Counted from the stretch's first letter, positions 53,871-62,948 are shown. The stretch is 64,000 nucleotides of DNA from Pseudomonadota bacterium (GCA_020161775.1 JAIUOW010000003.1:1-64000); one strand, 5' to 3'. Notes: generated by a model not told the origin, from the letters alone. Numbers and translations: made by a program.

Positions 53871-56264
53871 ATGTCCCTTGCAACCGAACCTAGCGCCACC
53901 GCCATCGCCGGCATTGCCACGGTGGCCACCGTGGCCGTGCGCGCCCTGTGCGAATTCGCGGCCAAGGCGGGTGACCTAGATCTGCGTTTCACGCCTGTAC
54001 CCACGGCACAGCAGGGGCGCGAAGGCCACCAGCTCGTCGCGCAGCGGCGCGGCCCCGGCCATGAATCCGAAGTCAGCCTGTCGGGCCACTGGCAGGGCCT
54101 GCACGTACGCGGCCGCGCCGACGGCTACGACGCGCAGAGGAACGAGCTGGAAGAAATCAAGACCTTCCGCGGCCGTGTGGACGCCATTGCGTGGAACCAC
54201 CAGGCCCTGCATTGGGCGCAGCTCAAGGTGTACGGCTGGCTGATGTGTGAAACGCGCCACTTGGACACCATCACGCTGACGCTGGTGTACCTGGACGTGG
54301 TGACGCAGACCGAGCACCCGTTCACGCAGGTGCATTCGGCGGTAGAGCTGAAAGAGTTCTTTGAACAGATGTGCAGCCGCTACCTGGGCTGGGCTCAGCA
54401 GGAAGCCGCACACCGCGCCCGGCGCGACGCCGCGCTGGAGGCGATGGCGTTCCCGCAGATGCCGTTCCGCCCTGGCCAGCGCGACATGGCCGCCGGTGTG
54501 TACCGCGCCTGCGTGCAGTCGCGCCCGCTGCTGGTGCAGGCGCCCACGGGCATCGGCAAAACCCTGGGCACGGTGTTCCCTGCTGTCAAGGCCATGCCGG
54601 TGCGCGGCACCGACAAGCTGTTCTTCCTGACGGCCAAGACGCCGGGGCGCCAGGTGGCGCTGGATGCGCTGGCCAAGGTGCGCCGCACGGCACCGGAAGG
54701 GCAACCGGTGTTCCCCCTGCGCGTGCTGGAGCTGGTGGCCAAAGATAAATCCTGCGAGCACAAGGACAAGGCCTGCCACGGCCAGTCGTGCCCGCTGGCC
54801 AACGGCTTTTATGACCGCCTGCCGGCCGCGCGCGGAGCCGCCGCGCAAATGCAATGGCTGGACCAGTCCGCGCTGCGTGACGTGGCGCGCGAGCATGCTG
54901 TCTGCCCTTACTACCTGGGCCACGACATGGTGCGCTGGGCCGACGTGGTGGTGGGCGATTACAACTACTACTTCGACCGCGCGGCCATGCTGTACGCGCT
55001 GACGGTGGAATCCGGCTGGCGCGTGAGCGTGCTGGTGGACGAGGCGCACAACCTTTACAGCCGCGCCTGCGCCATGTACAGCGCGCGGATCACGCAGGCG
55101 CAGGCACTTGCGGTGCGGCCCGAAGTGCCCGGCCCCATCCGCCCGCGCATCGACGACCTGCTGAACCAGTGGCAACTGCTGCTGGATGGCCTGCGCCGCA
55201 CCGCGCCCGACAAAACCTGGCATGTGCTGGATGAAATGCCCGAGTCGTGGCAGCGCACGCTGCAAAAGCTCAACAGCGCTATTGGCGAATACCTGAACGA
55301 CCACCCGACCGAATTGCACGGCGCGCTGCTGCCGTTCTACTTCGACGCGCTGGCCTTTGCGGCCATGGCGGCCGAGGCGGGGGAGCATTCGATGTGCGAA
55401 GTGGATGTGACGGTACCCGACGCAGCATCGCCGGCCGCCGATACACCGCAACTGGGGCTGGACTCGGAGGTGTTAGACGACGCAACATCGCGCGCCGGCA
55501 GCTTCACGTTGCGCAATATCGTGCCGGCCCCGTTCATCGCGCCGCGCATCCAGGCGGCGGATTCCGTGGTGCTGTTCTCGGCCACGCTGAACCCGCTGAA
55601 CTATTACCGCGACCTGCTGGGCCTGCCCGACACCACGCAGATGCTGGACATCCCCACGCCGTTCCGCCCCGACCAGCTGGCCGTGCGCGTGGTGCCGCTG
55701 TCCACGCGGCGCGGCCACCGCGCCGCGTCGCTCAAGCCGCTGGCGCAGGCGATGGGCCGCCAGTTCATGCGTGAGCCGGGCAACTACATCGCGTTCTTCA
55801 GCAGCTTTGATTACATGGAAATGGCGCTGGACGCCGTGCAGCAGCAATGGCCAGAGGTGCCGGTATGGACCCAGGCGCGGCAGATGGACGAGGCCGCGCG
55901 CCACGCGTGGTTGCAACGCTTCGACGCAGCCGGGCAAGGCATCGGTTTTGCCGTGCTCGGCGGCGTGTTTGGCGAGGGCGTGGATTTGCCCGGCAAACGC
56001 CTGATCGGCGCCTTCATCGCCACGCTGGGCCTGCCGCAGTTTGACGAAGTGAACCAGGCGATCTGCGAGCGCATGGACGCGAAGTTCGGCCGGGGCCAGG
56101 ACTACACCTATGTGTTCCCCGGCATGCAAAAGGTGGTGCAGGCCGCGGGGCGGGTGATCCGCACGGAGACGGACACGGGGACGGTGCTGTTGATGGATGA
56201 CCGGTATTTGCAGCCGCGCTACCGTAGCCTGCTGCCAGCATGGTGGCGCATAGCGTCAGCGTGA
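53871..56264 (+). CDS. PD-(D/E)XK nuclease-XPD/DinG-type helicase
   Basis: A 797-residue SF2 DNA helicase with an N-terminal RecB/Cas4-like nuclease signature: GRADGYD (D84) and LEEIKTF (E95, K97). The helicase has Walker A APTGIGKTLGTVF, an FeS-cluster set of four cysteines (CEHKDKACHGQSCPL, then CPYY), DEAH box VLVDEAHNL, and C-terminal motifs LFSATLNPLNYYRDLLG, GGVFGEGVDLPGKRL and QAAGRVIRTETDTG. XPD/DinG enzymes unwind DNA 5'-3' and act on R-loops, forks or damaged DNA. ATG at 53871 is chosen; GTG at 53844 is possible. It stands alone, without the VRR-NUC partner often found beside such helicases. Confidence 0.9.
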   Translation: MSLATEPSATAIAGIATVATVAVRALCEFAAKAGDLDLRFTPVPTAQQGREGHQLVAQRRGPGHESEVSLSGHWQGLHVRGRADGYDAQRNELEEIKTFRGRVDAIAWNHQALHWAQLKVYGWLMCETRHLDTITLTLVYLDVVTQTEHPFTQVHSAVELKEFFEQMCSRYLGWAQQEAAHRARRDAALEAMAFPQMPFRPGQRDMAAGVYRACVQSRPLLVQAPTGIGKTLGTVFPAVKAMPVRGTDKLFFLTAKTPGRQVALDALAKVRRTAPEGQPVFPLRVLELVAKDKSCEHKDKACHGQSCPLANGFYDRLPAARGAAAQMQWLDQSALRDVAREHAVCPYYLGHDMVRWADVVVGDYNYYFDRAAMLYALTVESGWRVSVLVDEAHNLYSRACAMYSARITQAQALAVRPEVPGPIRPRIDDLLNQWQLLLDGLRRTAPDKTWHVLDEMPESWQRTLQKLNSAIGEYLNDHPTELHGALLPFYFDALAFAAMAAEAGEHSMCEVDVTVPDAASPAADTPQLGLDSEVLDDATSRAGSFTLRNIVPAPFIAPRIQAADSVVLFSATLNPLNYYRDLLGLPDTTQMLDIPTPFRPDQLAVRVVPLSTRRGHRAASLKPLAQAMGRQFMREPGNYIAFFSSFDYMEMALDAVQQQWPEVPVWTQARQMDEAARHAWLQRFDAAGQGIGFAVLGGVFGEGVDLPGKRLIGAFIATLGLPQFDEVNQAICERMDAKFGRGQDYTYVFPGMQKVVQAAGRVIRTETDTGTVLLMDDRYLQPRYRSLLPAWWRIASA

Positions 56265-56298
56265 CTGTTATTTCCCAGCTCCACTTGCCAACCCTGTC

Positions 56299-56319
56299 AT
56301 GCCGGACTTGATCCGGCAT
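56299..56319. repeat. REP-like palindrome
   Basis: ATGCCGGA-CTTGA-TCCGGCAT, a perfect hairpin of the same kind as at 50293-50360, downstream of the helicase gene. Confidence 0.7.
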
Positions 56320-56360
56320 CCACCCTTCGCAAGCACTGCAGTCACTCGCCGTGTCGCGAC

Positions 56361-56615
56361 CTAGCGTGTCAAAAAAGCTACCAGCGCAACGGCAAGCACA
56401 ATGTAGAAGGCCAACCCAACAAAAAGCTGCCCCGTATGGGTGATCACCCGCCGTCCGTCCCCAACAAACGAAAAGCCCCCGGCCGCGCCGTAGATGCGCC
56501 CCTCTTCTTTCATAAGCGGGTCCGCACGCCATCGGCCAAGAGACAGAACAGACACTAGCAATTTCCCCGTCACTGTCAGCAAGACGTCGAATGCAGAGAA
56601 AAGAAGGTAGTCCAT
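56361..56615 (-). CDS. Small membrane protein, hypothetical
   Basis: A predicted 84-residue protein with an N-terminal hydrophobic segment (LLFSAFDVLLTVTGKLLVSV) and a C-terminal one (QLFVGLAFYIVLAVALVAFL), connected by a polar loop with GAAGGFSFVGDGRRVITHTG. Its start abuts the stop of the gene at 56616, so the two are one unit. Base use is visibly less GC-rich than neighbours, suggesting transfer. No family recognised. Confidence 0.6.
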   Translation of the reverse strand: MDYLLFSAFDVLLTVTGKLLVSVLSLGRWRADPLMKEEGRIYGAAGGFSFVGDGRRVITHTGQLFVGLAFYIVLAVALVAFLTR

Positions 56616-56945
56616 TTAAGTCGAGGTGGCCAAAGCCTCTTGAATCAATCTCCAAAAGATAGAGATTGAAATTGCTGCCAAGAAACCTAGAGGCAACGTG
56701 AATCCCGAAATTCGAACTGCGCGCCTTTCATCGCCACTGGATCCGACCTTGAATGCATGGGCTGCAAATCCCAGCACCCAGGCAGTGCCCAAGCCGAGTA
56801 CCCAGAACATTCCACCAGCTGTCCCATCGCCATAGATGGCAAGAACTGATGAAGCGGCAACAACTAGCAAGTTCACCACAGTGATGGCAACCAGTTGAGA
56901 AGATGTAGATGGCTTCAATCGGGCTCCCAAAAGACCTGAGTTCAC
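56616..56945 (-). CDS. Small membrane protein, hypothetical
   Basis: A 109-residue protein with three predicted helices (LVAITVVNLLVVAASSVLAI, GMFWVLGLGTAWVLGFAAHA, LPLGFLAAISISIFWRLIQE). It has an N-terminal basic stretch and a charged loop GSSGDERRAVR. The coding sequence is markedly AT-richer than neighbours, with codons rare elsewhere in this window. It forms a two-gene unit with 56361-56615, lying between the helicase and the purine-catabolism operon. Function unknown. Confidence 0.6.
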   Translation of the reverse strand: MNSGLLGARLKPSTSSQLVAITVVNLLVVAASSVLAIYGDGTAGGMFWVLGLGTAWVLGFAAHAFKVGSSGDERRAVRISGFTLPLGFLAAISISIFWRLIQEALATST

Positions 56946-56975
56946 GAGGCAATTGTGGCAGCTAGCCTGCCTTAC

Positions 56976-58358
56976 CTACCGCGCCCCATAAGCCGCCTCC
57001 GCCAGTTCCCGCGCCAACCGGTTGTGCCGCTCCACCAACACCGGCAGCTCCAGCGTCGTCAGCTCGCCATCGCGCACCACCACGCGCCCATTGATGATGC
57101 TGTGCTTCACCCGCGGCACATTGCAGAACACCAGCGCCGCCACCGGGTCATGCAGCCCGCCGGCCATGCCCACGCTGTCGGTGGGCCAGCACACGATGTC
57201 GGCCGACATGCCGGGTGCCAGCGCGCCGATGTCGTCGCGGTTCAACACGCGGGCGCCGCCCAGCGTGGCCAGCTCCAGCGCCTCGCGTGCGCGCATGGCC
57301 GACGGGCCGTGCACCGGGCCATGCGCCACGCGCTGCAGCAGCATGGCCATGCGCGCCTCGCCCAGCATGTGGGCGCCGTCGTTGGACGCACTGCCGTCCA
57401 CGCCGATGCCCACGGGCACACCCGCGTCAATCATCTTGCGGATGGGCGCGATGCCTGACGCCAGCCGCATGTTGGAGCAGGGGCAGTGCGCCACGCCGGT
57501 GCCGGTGCGCGCAAACAGGTAGATGCCTTCGTCGTCCAGCTTGACGCAGTGCGCGTGCCAGGCGTCGGGGCCGGTCCAGCCCAGGTCCTGCGCGTATTCA
57601 GCGGGCGTGCAGTTGAACTTTTCGCGCGTGTAGGCAATGTCGTTGTCGTTTTCGGCCAGGTGGGTGTGCAGCGACACGCCGTATTCGCGCGCCAGCAACG
57701 CGGCGTCGCGCATCAGCTCCCGGCTGACGGAGAACGGCGAGCACGGCGCCACCACGATGCGCCGCATGGCGTGACGGGCCGGGTCGTGCCAGCGGCGGAT
57801 CAGGCGCTGGGTTTCCGCAAGAATCGCGTCCTCGCGCTCCACCACGCTGTCGGGCGGCAGCCCGCCCTGGCTTTGCCCCACGCTCATGGCGCCGCGCGCC
57901 GCGTGGAAGCGCATGCCGATCGCATCCGCCGCCTCGATGCTGTCGTCCAGCGTGATGCCGTTGGGGTAGATGTACAGGTGGTCGCTGCTGGTGGTGCAGC
58001 CCGACAGGATCAACTCGGACATCGCGGTCTGCGTGGACACGCGGATCATCTCGGGCGTGAGGTTGGCCCAGATCGGGTACAGCGTCTGCAGCCACCCGAA
58101 CAGCTCGCTGTCCTGCGCCGCGCCCACGGCGCGCGTGAGCGACTGATACATGTGGTGGTGCGTGTTGACCATGCCGGGCATGACAACCATGCCTGTAGCG
58201 TCGATGACCTCGTCGGCAACTGCGGGCAACTCATCCGTGGTGCCGACGGCTTCAATCACATTGCCGCGCGCCAGTACCGCGCCGTCCCTGATCTCGCGCC
58301 GCTGCCCGTCCATCGTGACGAGGACTGCCGCGTGGCGGACGAGCAGGGTCTTGTGCAT
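56976..58358 (-). CDS. 8-oxoguanine deaminase (amidohydrolase)
   Basis: This 460-residue zinc amidohydrolase is similar to the 8-oxoguanine deaminase group of COG0402. Metal ligands: NTHHHMYQSL (HxH), LHTHLAENDND (His) and VGIGVDGSASND (Asp). LILSGCTTSSDHLYIYPNG is typical of the group. It would convert 8-oxoguanine to uric acid, feeding uric acid into the allantoin route encoded by its neighbours. The start overlaps the M20 stop by one base (TGATG). Confidence 0.85.
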   Translation of the reverse strand: MHKTLLVRHAAVLVTMDGQRREIRDGAVLARGNVIEAVGTTDELPAVADEVIDATGMVVMPGMVNTHHHMYQSLTRAVGAAQDSELFGWLQTLYPIWANLTPEMIRVSTQTAMSELILSGCTTSSDHLYIYPNGITLDDSIEAADAIGMRFHAARGAMSVGQSQGGLPPDSVVEREDAILAETQRLIRRWHDPARHAMRRIVVAPCSPFSVSRELMRDAALLAREYGVSLHTHLAENDNDIAYTREKFNCTPAEYAQDLGWTGPDAWHAHCVKLDDEGIYLFARTGTGVAHCPCSNMRLASGIAPIRKMIDAGVPVGIGVDGSASNDGAHMLGEARMAMLLQRVAHGPVHGPSAMRAREALELATLGGARVLNRDDIGALAPGMSADIVCWPTDSVGMAGGLHDPVAALVFCNVPRVKHSIINGRVVVRDGELTTLELPVLVERHNRLARELAEAAYGAR

Positions 58359-59602
58359 CAGGCCAGCAGGTCCGCCAGCGCGCGCGCAATCACTTTGGTG
58401 GCTCGGCGCAGGTCGTCCAGCGCCAGGTTTTCATCAGCGCGCTTGGCGTTCGATTCGAGCACGGTGCGGGGGCCGGCGCCATAGATCACGCCGGGGATGC
58501 CCTGCTCCACATACAGCCGCACGTCGGTGTAAAGCGGCGTGCCCACTGCCGGGATGGGCTCGCCAAACACCTGCTGGCCGTGCTGCTGGATGGCCGCCAC
58601 CAGCGGCTGGTTGCCGGCCAGCGGCACCATGGCGCGCGCCAGCAGCAGGCGCTTGATGTCCACGCGGATGCCGTTGCCGCCGCGCGGCGGGTTGAACGAG
58701 CGCGCCGCCGCTTCAATCACCGCGCGGATGGAGGCTTCCACCTGCGCCGGGTCTTCTTCAGGGATCATGCGGCGGTCCAGCTTGAGCACGACCTTGCCGG
58801 GGATCACGTTGGTGTTGGTGCCGCCGCTGATCAGGCCCACGTTCAGGTACGGGTGGGTAATGCCCGTGACCTGTGACGTGATTTTCTTGTAGTCCGCATT
58901 CAGCGCGTACAGCGCATTCAGGATGTGCGTGGCGCCCTGCAGCGCGTCCACGCCGCTGTCGGGGATGGCGGCGTGGCTCATCTCGCCATGCACCGTCACT
59001 TCCATCTGCAGGCAGCCGTTGTGCGCCACCACCACCTGGTAGCTGAAGCCGGCTGCAATCATCAGGTCGGGTTTGGTCAAACCTTTCTTCAGCAGCCAGC
59101 CGGGGCCGACTTCGCCGCCAAATTCTTCGTCATAGGTGAAGTGCAGTTCGACGCTGCCTTGTGCCGGCCTGGCCACGGCCTCCAGCGCGCGCAGCGCGAA
59201 GGTGAAGGTGGAGAAGTCGCACTTGCTCACCGCGGCGGCGCGGCCGTAGATGCGGCCGCCTTCAACCTCGCCGCCATAGGGTGCGTGCGTCCAACCGTCG
59301 CCGGGTGGCACCACGTCGCCGTGGGCATTGAGCGCGATGGTCTTGCCCGCGTCGCCATACTTGCGCCGCACGATCAGGTTGGTGATGGTCTCCAGCCCGG
59401 CGGCGTTGACCTCTTCGGCGGGGACGACGTGCTTCTCGGCGTCCAGCCCCATGGTCTTCAGCAGGTCGGCCGCGCGGTCGGCGTGCGGTGCGTTGTTGCC
59501 GGGCGGCGTGTCTGTGGGCACGCGGATCAGTTCCTGCAGGAACTTCACCTGCTCGTCAAAGTGGGCGTCGATCCAGGTGTCGAGTGCGTTGTAGTCGGTC
59601 AT
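58358..59602 (-). CDS. M20-family hydrolase, variant metal site
   Basis: A 414-residue protein of the ArgE/DapE/M20 amidohydrolase fold. It has the first metal ligand in TIALNAHGDVVPPGDGW and the catalytic Glu pair in HFTYDEEFGGEVG. The usual bridging-Asp motif GRGxxDxKG reads GRAAAVSKCDF, with Val at the Asp position and a new Asp four residues later. GEMSHAAIPDSGVDAL is the dimerisation-domain His region. In this operon it could act on an allantoin-pathway amide, but the altered metal site makes the activity uncertain. It starts 605 bases after the upstream fusion gene, the gap being filled by repeat copy B. Confidence 0.8.
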   Translation of the reverse strand: MTDYNALDTWIDAHFDEQVKFLQELIRVPTDTPPGNNAPHADRAADLLKTMGLDAEKHVVPAEEVNAAGLETITNLIVRRKYGDAGKTIALNAHGDVVPPGDGWTHAPYGGEVEGGRIYGRAAAVSKCDFSTFTFALRALEAVARPAQGSVELHFTYDEEFGGEVGPGWLLKKGLTKPDLMIAAGFSYQVVVAHNGCLQMEVTVHGEMSHAAIPDSGVDALQGATHILNALYALNADYKKITSQVTGITHPYLNVGLISGGTNTNVIPGKVVLKLDRRMIPEEDPAQVEASIRAVIEAAARSFNPPRGGNGIRVDIKRLLLARAMVPLAGNQPLVAAIQQHGQQVFGEPIPAVGTPLYTDVRLYVEQGIPGVIYGAGPRTVLESNAKRADENLALDDLRRATKVIARALADLLA

Positions 59603-59669
59603 GGCGCTGGGCTTGTGTGTCGTTAAATTGGTTCTTGGTGGTGTGAATCTTCAAGCTGCTGCTTCGCGG

Positions 59670-60189
59670 CAAAGCTGCGCCTGCGGGCACACCGCCCTGG
59701 GGGCTTCACTGTGACGGTCGCCTGCGGCGACTTCCCTGTGCTGCTCAGGGATCGGTCGCACCGCACAACTCGCTACGCGCTGCGCGCTGCGCTCGGACAG
59801 GTGCGGTGAGTCAGAGCACGAAGCGCGCTCGCGCGCGCCGACACTCACCCTTGTGCTGCTCGGCGTCACAGAGGCGCCCCCAGGGCGGTGTGCCCGCAGG
59901 CGCAGCTTTGCAGAGACAGTGTTAGCGCGCCATCGGTTGCATGCCAAGGTCCAGGGTTCGCGGCGGGCGGTGTGCGGCGGGGCGATTTCTGCGGTGGCGA
60001 GAAGCGCAGGGGGGAGTGTCGGCGCGCGCAGCGCGCGTCGTGACATGCTCGCCGCGACTGTCTGAGCGTAGCGCCCAAGCGCGTAGCGAGTTTCGCGGCG
60101 CGACCGACCCCCGAGCATCGCAGCGGAGTTTTCGCGAAGCGAAAATCGCCGCAGTATGAGCCCCGCCGCACACCGCCCGCCGCGAACCC
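59670..60189. repeat. Two-module structured repeat, copy B (inverted relative to copy A)
   Basis: Module 2 is bounded by perfect 35-base arms (59670-59704 and 59876-59910) that begin CAAAGCTGCGCCTGCGGGCA. Module 1 is bounded by perfect 30-base arms (59954-59983 and 60160-60189) that begin GGGTTCGCGGCGGGCGGTGT. The interior matches copy A on the opposite strand, including CTCGCTACGCGC and AAAACTCCGCTGCGATGCTC (as complement). The arms differ from those of copy A but are self-complementary. It separates the M20 gene from the UraD/allantoate-amidohydrolase fusion in an otherwise compact operon. Confidence 0.85.
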
Positions 60190-60207
60190 CGCGAGTGAAG
60201 AAGAGGT

Positions 60208-61983
60208 TCACGCAGACTCCGCAGCCAGGTTCTCCAGCAGGGACATGAATGCTTCCACCGCCAGCTGCATGTCATCACTGGTCGTGGACTCCAGCGGGTT
60301 GTGGCTGATGCCGGCGTTCTGCCCGCGCACGAACAGCATGGCCTGGGGCATGACTTCGTGCAGTTTCATGGCGTCGTGGCCGGCGCCGCTGGGCATGCGG
60401 TACAGCGGCACGCCCAGGCTGTCCACGGCGCGTTCCCAGCGTTGCTGCCATTCGGCGGCGCTGGGGGCGGCGGCGGCCTTCATGGTCACTTCGGTGGTGT
60501 GGCGCAGGCCGCGCTGTTCGCAGATGCGCGCCAGCTCGGCCAGCACATCGGTCACCATGGCGTCGCGCTGCGGGTCATTCGGCGCGCGCAGGTCCAGCGT
60601 GAACTGGCAGCGGCCCGGCACCACGTTGGTGGAGCCGCCCGGCACCGTGCAGATGCCGATGGTGCCCACTGAATCGCCGTCGCGCGCGGCGCGCTGCTCG
60701 ATGTACAGCGCCAGCTCGGCCACGGCCGACAGCGCGTCGCGGCGGCGGTTCATGGGCGTGGTGCCGGCGTGGCTGGCCATGCCGGTCACCTCGCACAGGT
60801 AGCGCACGCCGCCGTTGATGGATGTGACGATGCCCAGCGGCAGGTCCAGCTCGGTCAGCACCGGGCCCTGCTCGATATGCACTTCCACAAAACCCAGGTA
60901 GTCCGCCGGGTTGCGCTTGAGCTTGGGAATGTCGTCAATGCACAGGCCGGCATGCTGCATGGCCGTGCGCATGGTGATGCCGTCGGCATCCTTCTGGTCC
61001 AGCCAGGCGGGGTTGAACTGGCCGATGAGCGCGCCCGAGCCCAGGAAGGTGGCCTTGTACCGTTGGCCTTCTTCTTCGGCAAAGGCGATCACCTCGAAGT
61101 CGAACGGCAGGCGTTTGCCCTGGCGCGACAGCTCGGCCACGCAGGCCATGGGCGTGAAGATGCCCAGCCGCCCGTCGTACTTGCCACCGTTGCGCACGGT
61201 GTCGTAGTGGCTGCCGGTCATCAGTGTCTTCGCGCCCGGCTTGTCCGCCTTGTACCGTCCCACCACATTGCCCACGGCGTCGATGTGCACTTCGTCAAAC
61301 CCCGCCTCGCGCATGTTGGCGCTGATGCGCTGCGCGCAGGCGCGGTGCGCGTCGGTCAGGTAGGTGACGGTGAGCTGGCCTTTTTCGGCAAAGCCCGGGT
61401 CGCTGTGCTGCGAGAGCTTTTCCTGCCAGTCCCACACCTGGTTGCCCAGCGTGGGTTCCACGCCAAACTTGTCGTTCAGGCGGATTTCCACAATGCGGTG
61501 GATGTTGCGCAGCGCTTCGCCCAGCTCAAAGTCGGGGTGGTTGTCCAGGCGGCGCGCAAAGGTGTCGATGATTTCGTGGCGGCTCAGGCCCACGCCGCGC
61601 GGCCCGCGCACCGCCAGGATGAACGGGAAGCCGAATTTGGCGTTGTAGTCCGCGTTGAGCTGCTGGATGCGCGCAAATTCCTCGGGCGTGCAGTCGGTCA
61701 GGCCGGCCTTGCCCTGCTCGTTCGTGGATTCAGCGGTCAGCGTCTGGCTGACCATGGCCTTGCCGGCCAGCTCCGGGTGAGCGCGGATCAGCGTGAGCTG
61801 TTTGTCGGTGCCTGCGTCGCGCACCACGTTGGCCATCACGTGCTTCAAGTGCGCGAGTGAGCGGAACGGCCGGTGCGCCAGCGCGGCCTGCGCCACCCAG
61901 GGGGAATGTTCATACAGGCCGTCCAGCAGCGTGGCGGCCTCGTCGGCCGAAGCCGTGTTGATCTGTTGCAGCGTGAGTGCCAT
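60208..61983 (-). CDS. OHCU decarboxylase fused to allantoate amidohydrolase (UraD-AllC type)
   Basis: A 591-residue bifunctional protein. Residues 1-165 are OHCU decarboxylase (UraD): SPWVAQAALAHRPFRSLAHL, HPELAGK and FGFPFILAVRG. It turns 2-oxo-4-hydroxy-4-carboxy-5-ureidoimidazoline into S-allantoin. Residues 180-590 are a Zn/Mn-dependent allantoate amidohydrolase-like M20 enzyme: GSHYDTVRNGGKYDGRLG, FAEEEGQRYKATFLGS, EVHIEQGPVL, GMASHAGTTPMNRRRDAL and HNPLESTTSDDM. Thus one protein catalyses the steps before and after PuuE. ATG at 61983 (MALTLQQIN) is the UraD start. It is 29 bases downstream of puuE. Confidence 0.93.
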   Translation of the reverse strand: MALTLQQINTASADEAATLLDGLYEHSPWVAQAALAHRPFRSLAHLKHVMANVVRDAGTDKQLTLIRAHPELAGKAMVSQTLTAESTNEQGKAGLTDCTPEEFARIQQLNADYNAKFGFPFILAVRGPRGVGLSRHEIIDTFARRLDNHPDFELGEALRNIHRIVEIRLNDKFGVEPTLGNQVWDWQEKLSQHSDPGFAEKGQLTVTYLTDAHRACAQRISANMREAGFDEVHIDAVGNVVGRYKADKPGAKTLMTGSHYDTVRNGGKYDGRLGIFTPMACVAELSRQGKRLPFDFEVIAFAEEEGQRYKATFLGSGALIGQFNPAWLDQKDADGITMRTAMQHAGLCIDDIPKLKRNPADYLGFVEVHIEQGPVLTELDLPLGIVTSINGGVRYLCEVTGMASHAGTTPMNRRRDALSAVAELALYIEQRAARDGDSVGTIGICTVPGGSTNVVPGRCQFTLDLRAPNDPQRDAMVTDVLAELARICEQRGLRHTTEVTMKAAAAPSAAEWQQRWERAVDSLGVPLYRMPSGAGHDAMKLHEVMPQAMLFVRGQNAGISHNPLESTTSDDMQLAVEAFMSLLENLAAESA

Positions 61984-62012
61984 GTTCAGCCTTAAAGAAT
62001 CAGCCGGGTTCT

Positions 62013-62948
62013 TCAGCCCTGGTAAGGATGCGTCTGTTTCCAGTGGCGCGCAATGTCGATGCGGCGGCACACCCAGACGCGGTCATGCTTGGCGATGTGG
62101 TCCAGGAACTTCTGCAGCGCCACGATGCGGCCCGGCCGCCCGAGCAGCCGGCAGTGCATGCCCACGCTCATCATCCTGGGCGAGTCAGCGCCCTCGGCGT
62201 ACAGCGCGTCGAAGCTGTCGCGCAGGTAGATGAAGAAGTCCTCGGCCTGCGCAAAGCCCTGCGGCAGCGAAAAGCGCATGTCGTTGGTGTCCAGCGTGTA
62301 GGGAACCACCAGATGAGGCACCGTGGTGCCGTCGGTCTTTTGCACCTTCATCCAGAACGGCAGGTCGTCGCCGTAGTAGTCGCTGTCGTATTCAAAGCCA
62401 CCGTAGTCAACCACCAGGCGGCGGGTGTTGGGGCTGTCGCGGCCGGTGTACCAGCCCGTCGCCCTCTGGCCAGTCAGCTTGCTGATGATCTCCATGCCAA
62501 CGCGCATATGTTCGCGTTCCACGGCTTCGTCCAGGTTCTGGTAGTGGATCCAGCGCCAGCCGTGGCAGGCGATCTCATGGCCCAGCTCCACGAAGGCGCG
62601 GGTCAGCTCGGGGTGGCGTTCCAGCGCCATGCTCACGCCAAACACCGTCAGCGGCAGGCCGCGCTTTTCAAATTCGCGCAGGATGCGCCACACGCCCACG
62701 CGCGAGCCGTATTCGTAGATGCCTTCCATGCTCAGGTGGCGCGCGGGGTAGGCGGCCGGGTTGAACATCTCGGACAGGAACTGTTCCGAGCCGGCGTCGC
62801 CGTGCAGCACGGCGTTTTCGCCGCCTTCCTCGTAGTTCAGCACAAACTGCACCGCAATGCGGGCGTTGCCGGGCCATTGCGCATGCGGCGGGTTGCGGCC
62901 GTAGCCGACCAGGTCGCGCGGGTAGGGCAGGGTGGTGTCGTAGGTCAT
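62013..62948 (-). CDS. puuE: Allantoinase PuuE (polysaccharide-deacetylase fold)
   Basis: A 311-residue metal-independent allantoinase that opens allantoin to allantoate. Characteristic sequences are RDLVGYGRNPPHAQWPGNAR, FVLNYEEGGENAVLHGD, the HEIACHGWRWIHYQ loop and TGRDSPNTRRLV. It belongs to the NodB-like PuuE family, not the amidohydrolase-type AllB. The start overlaps the GntR stop by 4 bases. Confidence 0.95.
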   Translation of the reverse strand: MTYDTTLPYPRDLVGYGRNPPHAQWPGNARIAVQFVLNYEEGGENAVLHGDAGSEQFLSEMFNPAAYPARHLSMEGIYEYGSRVGVWRILREFEKRGLPLTVFGVSMALERHPELTRAFVELGHEIACHGWRWIHYQNLDEAVEREHMRVGMEIISKLTGQRATGWYTGRDSPNTRRLVVDYGGFEYDSDYYGDDLPFWMKVQKTDGTTVPHLVVPYTLDTNDMRFSLPQGFAQAEDFFIYLRDSFDALYAEGADSPRMMSVGMHCRLLGRPGRIVALQKFLDHIAKHDRVWVCRRIDIARHWKQTHPYQG

